Shown in pieces: positions 1-9,500 of a stretch of 64,000 bases of DNA. The translations under genes were made by a program, and so were the position numbers. The notes beneath the pieces are model-generated. The model saw only the letters and a program-made list of their open reading frames with translations, made no database searches and was not told the origin of the DNA. Each line of letters starts with the position of its first letter. Within the stretch, counting starts at the first letter, position 1. Source of the DNA: Cydia pomonella (Eukaryota > Arthropoda > Insecta > Lepidoptera > Tortricidae); contig NC_084724.1 of the NCBI RefSeq assembly GCF_033807575.1, positions 12,329,228 through 12,393,227 on the forward strand. Reading direction: 5' to 3'.

Positions 1-1
1 A

Positions 2-310
2 CAAGATAGAATTAGGGACAGTGTGATAAGGGAAAGGTGTGGACGGGACGAAGATGTAGTGACAAAAATTGAGAAAGGTATGTTGAGATGATTTGGACAC
101 GTGGAAAGAATGAGTGAAAGAAGGCTAACAAAAAGAGTGTATAAGGCAGAAGTAGAAGAGGGATCCGGAAGTGGTGGACCTCGGCGAACTTTCTCTGATC
201 AAATCGGGAAAATCCTGAAGAAATTCCACCTGGCCCGGCCAAGAGCACCCCAAACCGGCGAGGGTCTCATACACGCTGTTCATGCTCATGCTCAATACAC
301 AACTTTGTGA
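2..310 (+). pseudogene. 3' end of a non-LTR retrotransposon (reverse transcriptase C-terminus), decayed
   Basis: Reading from base 2 gives a peptide typical of the extreme C-terminus of LINE reverse transcriptases: a KGMLR-x-FGHVERM block, then RRLTKRVYKAEV and a GSGSGGPRR linker. The tryptophan normally found in 'RWFGHVERM' is replaced by a TGA stop at 89-91, so this copy is dead. The frame stays recognisable to about base 310. The window edge cuts off the rest. The clade (RTE-like or related) is not certain. Confidence 0.7.
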
Positions 311-1220
311 AAGTGAAGGAAGCGAAAGAGGTATCTGTTTAAAAATAGGCGTGATTATTATGTATGTATAGTTATATTTACGTGGGAGGGAAAGATGTGT
401 TTACACATAGATATATGAAATTCCATTTTAGGAAATAACGATTTCCACTAACTAAATCTTAACAAACCACATTGATTTTGGTAAAATATATCATGATACG
501 AATTTACATCATTACAATAAAATTAAATAAAACTATTATGCAATGACAACTAGTAAAACCTAAAAATAGATATATTATAATTAAATTATGTAAACTACAT
601 ATAACTGGGGTACTTCAGGAAGAAAAACATAAACTGATAACTGCTTGTTAAGAACCAATAAAATCACTTCATTTAGGTACCTATCCTTGCTCAGGGGAGG
701 TCTAGTGAATAATATTATATTTGTCTTTAACAAACACATCCCTCGCTACGCATCCTCGCTCATCTCTGATGGAAACACAGTCTAAAACCACATGTTATAT
801 TTTAATTCTGATCTTATCAAGATCTTATGACCTTGAGGGTAAACTAATAAGTCACTGATGATCGATGTAAACATCTCATGGCACTTACGAGTTAGAGGTC
901 TCGGGTCCGGCACCGCCCGGCGCGCCCGTGACGGTCGCGGTCTGATTCCGGCGACTTTGAACACTTTGTCGCTTAAACACATTACTATTCACTACTCAGT
1001 TGCGCAAAAACTAATCGTGAAGTCAGATTATCTTGGGATCTTTGTAAGATACGTACGCTCACGTCTAATAATATCGATACGGACGAAGTGACAAAAAAAA
1101 ACGGTCTTATTGCCCATATGAAAATGAAATGAAAATGAAGAATGATTTATTATTACATAGGTGTGAAATATGCAACATCATATGCACTGAAATATATTTT
1201 TTTTATACTACGTCGGTGGG
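311..1220. other. non-coding, no gene seen
   Basis: AT-rich DNA with short open frames only. A GC-rich patch near 895-950 gives no convincing peptide or splice sites. I see no recognisable element. Confidence 0.5.
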
Positions 1221-1221
1221 A

Positions 1222-1540
1222 AACAAGCATACGGCCTGCCTGATGGTAAGCAGTCTCCGTAGCCTATGTACGCCTGAAACTCCAGAGGAGTTACATGCGC
1301 GTTGCCGACCCTAAACCCCTCCCCCCTCGTTGAGCTCTGGCAACCTTACTCACCGGCAAGAAAACAACACTATGAGTAGAGTCTAGTGTTATTTGGCTGC
1401 GGTTTTCTGTAAGGTGGAGTTATTTCCCCAGCTGGGCTCTGCTCTAGATCTGGAATGACATCTGCTGTCCTGTGCCCTACCACACAAAGCGAGTTGACAT
1501 TCACACAATGCCCATACCTCTCTTAAAAATTGTCGTATAC
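1222..1540. repeat. dispersed repeat family (copy 1 of 2)
   Basis: Contains 'acggcctgcctgatggtaag', 'gttgccgaccctaa', 'cactatgagtagagtctagtg' and 'agatctggaatgacatc' in that order. The same order and nearly the same bases recur at 37437-37735, so this is a dispersed mobile sequence. Similar sequence is common in moth genomes from general knowledge. The autonomous parent is not evident. Confidence 0.7.
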
Positions 1541-1647
1541 CAAAAGAAACTGACCGATTTTCGAGATTTGGTGTTTTTAGGTTATAAATTGTATGGAGAT
1601 AACATCTATTAGCTTACCCTTCCTGTTTGAAAAACACCACAGTTGTC

Positions 1648-1745
1648 AGGACGTTAGCCGCGTAAGCTGAAGACGTCGGTTCAATTCGGGCCTCGGCCAC
1701 CGGAGGGTTTGATCACTTTTCTTTAGTATATGACATCTATTTCAG
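1648..1745 (+). repeat. tRNA-derived SINE fragment
   Basis: A block beginning 'caggacgttagccgcgtaag' is followed by 'gacgtcggttcaattcgg', which matches an RNA polymerase III B box (GGTTCAATTC), then a short A/T-rich tail. No complete cloverleaf forms, so it is a SINE-type relic and not a tRNA gene. Confidence 0.5.
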
Positions 1746-1747
1746 TA

Positions 1748-1868
1748 GGGCTAAGATGGTTGGCTCTTTATCATTTGTCACCATGCCTGTCACGTTCTAA
1801 CAAGTATGTAAGCGCGAAAGTGACGGACATAGTGACAAGTGATAAAAGTGGAACCATAATGCCGCCGC
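1748..1868. mobile_element. MITE, copy 1
   Basis: The segment from 'gggctaagatggttggctc' through 'tttatcatttgtcaccatgc' and 'cacgttctaacaagtatgta' recurs in the opposite orientation at 33013-33137. It has partial internal inverted symmetry (gataaa...tttatc). It is short, non-coding and dispersed, which fits a foldback MITE. Confidence 0.6.
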
Positions 1869-2189
1869 AGGTTATCATTTATTTATAATTGTGTGACTAC
1901 GTAAAAACACTATGCAAAAGTGTGCGAGTGTCGTGTACCACTCGGTTGGAAAGAAGTATAATTTAAACAAGTACAAAAAAAACTGAATCGACAAAATAAT
2001 AATCATCGAAACTGCTCACAAAATTTCACAAATCAGTTCAGAAATACGAAAGGCAGAGAGAATAGCTAAACAGAAAAAAAAAATTTTTGTAGAAGCTGAA
2101 ACTAGTACGCTCGAGCTCGAGCTTCACACTCGCTTATTCAATCAAAAATATGAAATTCAAGTGAAGAATAAAGCAAAAAGTAATATCTG

Positions 2190-2262
2190 CATACACTTCC
2201 GGGGATCGAACCCGGGTCGTCGCTATTACCACCTATTTTTACGCGGCTCTTTTCACTCTTTT
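2190..2262 (-). repeat. tRNA-derived SINE head fragment
   Basis: On the minus strand 'gacgacccgggttcgatccc' carries a perfect pol III B box (GGTTCGATCC) preceded by 'taaaaataggtggtaat'. The A box is weak and there is no full cloverleaf. It is read as a SINE head. Confidence 0.4.
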
Positions 2263-3330
2263 CGGATTTCATTGTTCCCTAGTTGTATATTGTGCGTTCA
2301 AAATATCATAATTCGTTCAATAGATTGAGTAACTTAAGTTCCATTATTTAATATGTATATCGTTTTTTTTTAAATTAAATTTATTTATTTGAACAAATTT
2401 AAATTTATTTATTTTAAATTCATTTTCAATTGCAACGAAACGAATTTTAGCAGCTATAAACGATACATTTTACTTTTTATATAACAATACAGAGCCAATT
2501 ACAAGAACTCTTAGATAGAATCATCATTAGGTACTAAACGGTGACTTCATTACTTAGTAAAAACCGTGGTTTGGACAGCAACAGCAAGCGGCACAGTTAT
2601 GGCACTTGAAAGATTCCTATTATCACCGAAAATCATCAAGCTGTAAAATTTCCAGCTGATCTATGTCGGGCGTCGAACCCGGGACGAGCGGCAATTGAAT
2701 CTGTTGTACCGAGATGGATATCAGCAAGAGATGATGCTGGAAGATTTCAAGAAGCATATTTGGAAACGAAAAATGCGATACTGATTTAATATTAAATATC
2801 TAGGTAATAATCAAGATATACCTGAAATTTGTTTCATATTCTAAAGAAAAAGGACGGAGTCCTACAGTGGCTGAGACTGAATTCAAAACAGTATCACAGG
2901 TTTCGCGACTAAGTTTAGTATTTTAATATTTACTGGAAAATGCTATTTTTAAAATACAAGCGATAAAATTGGGCATCTAGTGTTATTGACCACTCGTTTT
3001 CAATTCTAGTTATAAGTATAGTAGAATTGAAATGCCGAATAGTGGAGATATTATTAAAGGGAGAACATGAAATTCAGCGATCGCCGGTGAAAGAAAACAC
3101 CGCATAGCTAATATTTTACTGTCACTGACACCCAACATTTTTTTTACCTTAGTTTGGGCCTTAGTTGGCTGATAATAAATGATATTTAATTTAATTAATA
3201 GTACCTGGGCGACCGAGCTTTGCTCGGTTATAACTATTTATTGTAATATGGTGGTGTATAGGTGATAATCTTAACAAAATTTTTTTACTAAATTAAACTT
3301 GTCTAAAACAATAAAAATTAAAAAATTGTA
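2263..3330. other. non-coding, with one B-box-like SINE relic
   Basis: Mostly AT-rich unique-looking DNA. Near 2660-2700 the minus strand reads 'cgtcccgggttcgacgcccg', another B-box-like tRNA-derived relic. No open frame here resembles a protein. Confidence 0.4.
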
Positions 3331-3339
3331 TATATACTT

Positions 3340-3460
3340 GAACATATAAAAAAAAAACAAAAAGTTAGTCACCGGGCGAGATTCGAACCCGTAACACTCG
3401 TTTCTAGCCGTCCGCCTTTTAACCCGCTGGACCAGACGGACAGTGACCGGCAACACGAAA
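3340..3460 (-). repeat. tRNA-derived SINE
   Basis: The minus strand has an A-box-like block ('tctggtccagcgggttaaaa') and, about 45 bases later, a B box ('acgggttcgaatctcgcc'), followed by a T-rich tail running down to about 3340. Spacing and motifs match a tRNA-derived SINE head. The loop between the boxes does not give a standard cloverleaf, so a functional tRNA gene is unlikely. Confidence 0.6.
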
Positions 3461-4330
3461 TTAGCGACCATATTCTGCGTCGAAAGAAAAACGCATGAAA
3501 ACTCGAAAACACGCGTTTTCCCAAACATAAGACTAATCTAGATTGTATACCCCAAAAACCCCCATATCCCAAATTTAGAGCCGTTTCCGAGATCACAGAA
3601 ATATATATATATACAAGAATTGCTCGTTTAAAGGTATAAGATTTTTTTTGGTAATGATGATGAATGGGGATTCATCATAGTTAAAATCGGTTGCTTAGTT
3701 CCGAGGCTACGACGGAACACACGAGTCACACGACATAAACATGCTGTAGTCGCAAAAAATACGAGAACTTTCTGTTGGACAACTGATAAAGATTCAATTC
3801 TGTACATTCTTATCATCATCTAAATAGAGCTTTGGTCGGGAAGATGCTTCCGGTGCCGCCCGTTACAAATGTGGCGACCGCTAATTTCGGGGAACAAAAG
3901 ACAGATTGAGACTACTGATTAGAGATTTTTGATAACTTTTCTTAAAACTGATGCCGAAGCATTCATTGGTCCGAAGCATTATTAACTCACGGTTGCGATT
4001 TGGGACATCACTGATAATGAAACTTCAATGGACCTAACAATTTTAACGGAGAGGAAAAAAAAGGAGGGTCAATATTCCACTTCTTATTCTTCACCAATCT
4101 AATCTTCTTATTTTTGTTTATTCTTGATCAATGACAGAAGTTTTAGTGGTGAGTTATTCATTTAGTTTAGCGAACTTTTCTTCCTAGTTGCATAAAAACG
4201 TGTCATAAAAAAATATAGTTTAAATTTCAACTTGAATAGCTGTCAATAGAGTAGAAGATTATATTAGCCATATTTATAGGTTGCATATGCGGTAAGGGGT
4301 TAAGTACGGTACCTTTTTAGGTGCATAGAA
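3461..4330. other. non-coding, no gene seen
   Basis: AT-rich DNA with only short frames, and an (AT)n run near 3600-3614. No repeat that I can match elsewhere in the window. Confidence 0.4.
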
Positions 4331-4335
4331 ATGTA

Positions 4336-5379
4336 AAAAGCGGCCAAGTGCGAGTCGGACTCGCCCAAGAAGGGTTCCTTTATGACGTATTAAAAAAAAC
4401 TACTTAAACTACTAGATCTCATTCAACATTTTACCACTTTGGACACACATTTTACCACTTTGGTAGTGTCTCTCGCGCAAACTATTCACTTTAGAAAAAA
4501 ATTATATTAGGAACCTAAATATCATTTTTGAAGACCTATCCATAGATACCCCACACGAATGGGTTTGACGAAAAAAAAATTTTTTTTTAATTTTATGACG
4601 TATTAAAAAAAACTACTCACTAGATATCGTTCAAACCAATTTTCGTTAGAAGTTTGCATCGTAATGTATATCATATATTTTTTTTAGATTTTTCATTCTG
4701 TTATTTTAGAAGTTACAGGGGACACACTTTTTTTCACTTTGGGAGGTTCTCTCGCGCAAACTATTCAGTTTAGAAAAAAATGATATTAGAAACCTTAATA
4801 TCATTTTTGAAGACCTATCCATAGATACCCCAGATGTATGGGTATGTTGAAACAAAATTTTTTTTTAAATTTTTTGACGTATTAAAAAAAAACTACTTAC
4901 TAGATCTCGTTCGAACCAATTTTCGGTGGAAGTTTACATGGCAATGTATATCGTATATTTTTTTTAGATTTTTCATTTTGTTATCTTAGAAGTTACGGGG
5001 GGGGGGGGGGGACACATTTTACCACTTTGGAAGTGTCTCTCGCGCAAACTATTCATTTTAGAAAAAAATGATATTAGAAACCTCAATATCATTTTTGAAG
5101 ACCTATCCATAGATACCCCACACGTATGGGTTTGATGAAAAAAGATTTTTTGAGTTTCAGTTCTAAGTATGGGGAACCCCCAAAATTTATTGTTTTTTTT
5201 TTCTATTTTTGTGTGAAAATCTTAATGCGGTTCATAGAATACATCCACTTACTAAGTTTGAACAGTACAGCTCTTATAGTTTCGGAAAAAAGTGGCTGTG
5301 ACAGAATCGGACAGACAGACGGACATGACGAATCTATAAGGGTTCCGTTTTTTGCCATTTGGCTACGGAACCCTAAAAA
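4336..5379 (+). repeat. dispersed lepidopteran repeat with internal tandem units
   Basis: Starts 'cggccaagtgcgagtcggac' and ends 'gccatttggctacggaaccc', end sequences very common in moth and butterfly genomes. A shorter copy with related ends lies on the minus strand at 45471-45692. Internally a unit of about 280 bp is present almost three times: 'tctcgcgcaaactattca' begins at about 4471, 4750 and 5038. Non-coding. The mobilising class is not clear from the sequence. Confidence 0.75.
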
Positions 5380-5443
5380 TGAGCGCTGTCTCGCCAACAA
5401 CTTTTAAATTGATTATGTATATGTATTGTATTGATTATGTATT

Positions 5444-5699
5444 GACGACCGGTCTGGCCTAGTGGGTAGTGGCCCTGCCTACGAAGCTGATGGTCCCGGG
5501 TTCAAATCCTGGTAAGGGCATGTATTCGTGTGATGAGGATGGATATTTGTTCCTGAGTCACGGGTGTTTTCTATGTATTTAAGTATTTCTAAATATTTAT
5601 ATATTATATATATCGTTGTCTAAGTACCTACCCTCAACACAAGCCATATTGAGCTTACTGTGGGACTTAGTCAATTTGTGTAATGATGTCCTATAATAT

Positions 5700-5734
<35 letters not shown>

Positions 5735-5735
5735 T
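5444..5735 (+). repeat. SINE family A, near full length
   Basis: tRNA-derived head: A box in 'tctggcctagtgggtagtgg' and B box in 'cccgggttcaaatcctgg'. The body has 'tcctgagtcacgggtgtttt' and 'gagcttactgtgggactt', and the tail is (TTTA)n at 5697-5735. Other copies lie at 23661-23886, 44141-44310, 44797-44966, 49842-49890, 54732-55003 and 61277-61545. Confidence 0.85.
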
Positions 5736-5845
5736 ATGTGCCTTTGAAAAAAAAATGAAAAAAAGAAAATATTCATACTTTCTAGTATCCAACTAAAATA
5801 ACCTACGTATGTAAATAAATAATTAAAACAGTTTACACTCATTAC

Positions 5846-5849
5846 TTAT
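5846..5849. repeat. target-site duplication (left) of the inverted-repeat transposon
   Basis: TTAT lies immediately outside the left inverted repeat and recurs as TTAT at 16372-16375 immediately outside the right one. A 4-bp duplication is what the Sola and some other DNA transposon groups make. Confidence 0.85.
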
Positions 5850-6054
5850 GGGACATTTCACGTGAAGCGGACAGGGAAAAAAAAGTGAGGTTCTGAAAAT
5901 CGACCACATACGGCCCATTTGTACTTCTAGTAGGTATGAATGTGTACGCAAAATATTTTTTTTGTATAGTGTATATTTACCAAGTTATAGGTTTCAAAAG
6001 AATTGTCGTTGATTGGTACTACAATTTTTCGAAAGTAATTTTTCGAATATAACA
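5850..6054. repeat. left terminal inverted repeat, outer part
   Basis: The outer 205 bp of the 501-bp left inverted repeat pair with the outer part of the right repeat. I see one mismatch ('cacatacggcc' here, 'cacattcggcc' on the other arm). It stops at the BEL/Pao insertion point and resumes at 13159. Confidence 0.9.
6050..6054. repeat. TAACA target duplication, left of BEL/Pao
   Basis: TAACA here and at 13154-13158. The uninterrupted right inverted repeat shows a single TAACA at the matching place, so this is a true 5-bp duplication, the size usual for BEL/Pao. Confidence 0.92.
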
Positions 6055-6459
6055 TGTCGAATAAATGACTAGCATAAACCGTGGGGACTCACCTGTGACG
6101 TGGTCTGCAACTTCCTCAGGGGCCCCTGGTTTGGTTCCTTCGATGGTGAAATGTCGTAATCTCACAGGCTGGCGTCGGGAGACGATTTCTATTTATGCTG
6201 TACACTGTGTCAATTTGATTTTGGGTTTTTTTGACTCAAGCTTCGACGGAGCGAGCAGATATCGCGCGTTTCGATTTGGAGATCGTTGGTAAGAGAGAAT
6301 GGCAACACTCGAGCTTCGGTGTTGCGCGCTTTGAGAAAAGCGTTCCGTTTTCAGGCTTATCCCGTTTGGAATATGCTAGTCCATGAAGTATTAATTGATT
6401 TTAAAATAATAAACGAAAATACGTAGTATTTGTGCGTACATATACAAAAGTACCGAACA
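6055..6459 (-). repeat. LTR (3' LTR in element orientation)
   Basis: 405 bp, + strand ends TGTCGAATAA and TACCGAACA. Same sequence as 12749-13153. On the minus strand the base run just inside this LTR (6460-6470) is GGTCGGCGGCA, the expected place of the polypurine tract, but only moderately purine-rich. Confidence 0.93.
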
Positions 6460-6549
6460 TGCCGCCGACCATAAAATAATACTTATTTTATTTAAGAACT
6501 ACTATGCTAACTTAGGACTAAAACATGTAATGCTATACCTAAGTGATGC

Positions 6550-9500
6550 CTATTCAACAGGCAGGGGGCAGACCTTAACTACAGGTCGCTTGGTAAGAGT
6601 ATTACCGATGCGTACAGTTACGACTCTGGTAATACCGTCGGCGCCGGGATGCAGTTGATGCACGCGCGCGAGACGCCATTGCAGTGGTGGCAGTGTGTTG
6701 TCTATCAACACTACTACAGAACCCTCCCGAAGGGGTGTGTTAGTATTGTCGTGGAACCATTTACCTCTTGGTTGTAGCTGGTGTAAATATTCTACGCTCC
6801 AGCGTTTCCAAAAATGTTGAACAGCTTGTTGAATAACCTGCCATCTAGCGAGGCGGTTTGGGTTGTCGTTAGACAAGTCAAATTCAGGTAAAGACGTTAA
6901 TGGTTCCCCGATGAGGAAATGTCCAGGAGTCAGGGGTAATGGATCAGTAGGATCATTACTAAGTAGACACAGAGGTCTTGAATTACATACCGCTTCAATT
7001 TGACAAATCAAAGTGTTAAATTCGTCCTGAGTTAGTTTTAGTGTACCTATGACACGATGTAAGTGTCGTTTCAGACTACCTACGGCTCGTTCGACGAGAC
7101 CGGCAAAATGCGAAGCATATGGAGGATTAAACTGCCAGGTGATTTGCATGTTTGTCAGCTGGTTGTTTATAGCAGTCTGATTTGACTCGTTTCGCAGAAA
7201 CGTGTAAAGTTCGGAAAGATACCTGTCACAACCTACGAAATTCCGTCCGCAGTCAGAACGGATTGTTTTGCAATACCCGCGTCGGGATATGAACCTACGC
7301 AATGCGTTTAGAAAAGACTCGGTTGAAAGATCGGGAACTAATTCCAAATGGATTGCTTTCGTTGATTGGCAAACGAACACGCATACGTATGATTTATAAA
7401 CTTTCGCGTTACGAAGTTTACTTGATTTAAGGAAGAAGTGTCCTGCAAAGTCAACGGAAGTATTTAAGAAGGGACGAAGTGATCGAACCCTAGTAGTAGG
7501 TAACTGAGCCATGGATGGCTGTGGTGCAACAGGTCGTGCACGAACACAAGATACGCAGCGTCGTGTACGCATACGTACAGCATCGCGAGCACACAGGATC
7601 CAGTAGGTCTGTGCGAGGGCAAACTGCAAAGTTTGAGGTCCCACATGTAAATGTGTTTTATGATAGTAATCAATGAGAAGATTCGTGAAGTGATGTTTCT
7701 TGGGTAACAAAATCTGATGCTTGGCATCATACGGAACATTGGCCCGATTTATTCTGCCGCCGACCCTGAGAAGTCCGGCATCGTCCAAGAAAGGTTTCAG
7801 TTTCTGAAGACGTTTTGTACATCTATCATCGTCCTTGAGACGCGAGATGTCTTCGGAGAAATAGTCACTTTGAACAAGTGATATAATTCGACTGAGAGCT
7901 TGTTTCGTCTCAGGAACCGTGATATGTTTAGTCGTCGGACTGTTAGCCTTACGACATTTATTTATGAATCGTAACATATACGAAATGACGCGTAGCATCC
8001 TTGGAAGCGATGAAAATCTTTCAATGAACTCTAAATTATTAGGTTCTTTGGTTTGTGTGACAAGAACATGCTTACGACGTTCTTCGTCGGTGTGACATAC
8101 GACGTTAGTCTTAGGCCACTCAGACTCATTTTTACTGAGCCAAGCTGGTCCCGTGAACCATAGTTGATGGTTCAACTGAGATGGGAGGACACCACGAGAC
8201 GCAGGGTCTGCGGGGTTGTCTGCGGATTGAACGTGGTGCCACTGTGAGGCAGGCACGTTGCTTGTTGTCTCCGCTATGCGGTTAGACACGTATGTCCGCC
8301 ACTTGTCTGGAGATGAACGTAACCAGGCAAGAGTTATAGTGGAATCGGACCAAGCGTTAACTTGGTCGAAAGACAATCTACTGCTGTAAGCAGTGAGGAC
8401 CTTTTTTATCAATTTTGACAGTAGATGAGCAGCGCATAGTTCCAATCTCGGGATAGTAAGCCGTTTCAAAGGCGCAATTTTTGTTTTGCCCATGAGAAGG
8501 TGGGTGCTGATAGCACCATTCGAGTCAACGACACGAATATAGACGCAGGCGGCGTACGCCTTTTCAGAGGTGTCTGAAAAGCCATGAAGTGACACTTGAT
8601 GTGTACTCGGAAGCACGTGACGAGGTAACGCGATGTCTTGCAATAACGGCAATTCGTCGATGAACCGAAACCACAAGTCACAGATACCCTGTGGAGAGGC
8701 AGAATCCCAACCTGAGCCTGATACCCATAAAAGTTGGATTAAATGCTTTACAAATACCGTCACTGGACTTAGGAATCCGAGGGGATCGTAAATTTTAGCG
8801 ATTTCTGTTAGCATTATACGTTTCGTACATTTGCGCGAGTTAGCCACTCCATCCGTTTGGTAGGTGAAAATATCAGATTTAGGGTTCCACTTGAGCCCTA
8901 AGACCTTGACAGAAGTGTCAGTGTCAAGTGCTGACAGAATAAGAGCGTCATCATGATTGGAAGCCTCATCATTTAAATGCGATAAGAACTCAGCACTATT
9001 ACTGGTCCATTTGCGGAGTTCGAACGTTCCTGCTTTACAAATGGAAAGTAGCTGATGTTGAAGAGTGACAGCATCTTCAACCGTATCAACTCCAGTAACG
9101 ACATCATCAACGAATACTTCGTTAAGAAGTACTTGCGAGGCAAGTGGAAAGTTAGCAGCTTCATCAATTGCTAATTGACGAAGTGTGCGCAAGGCTAGAA
9201 AAGGCGCGGAAGCGACGCCGAATGTGACAGAGCACATACGATATTCCTTGACGGGATCATGGGGAGAGAATCTCCAAAGAATCCGATGAAAGTCACGGTG
9301 TTCCTTACAAAGACCAATGTAGCGATACATCATTTTGAGATCAGCCGTAAAGACGATTTTATGAAGTCTATACTTCAGTAAAATTTCAGAAATGTCCTGA
9401 TGCAATTTCTGACCAGTGAGAAGATTATCGTTAAGAGAACGACCTGATATAGTTTTACATGAAGCGTCGTACACAATGCGATACTTCGTAGTGGATGCGG

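Noticed and set aside
3370..3450. tRNA gene on the minus strand
   Set aside because: A and B boxes are present but the acceptor and anticodon stems do not form; a SINE head explains it.
6065..6292. 75-codon frame in each LTR (also 12759-12986)
   Set aside because: Identical only because the LTRs are identical; no protein-like features and it is opposite to the element's gene.
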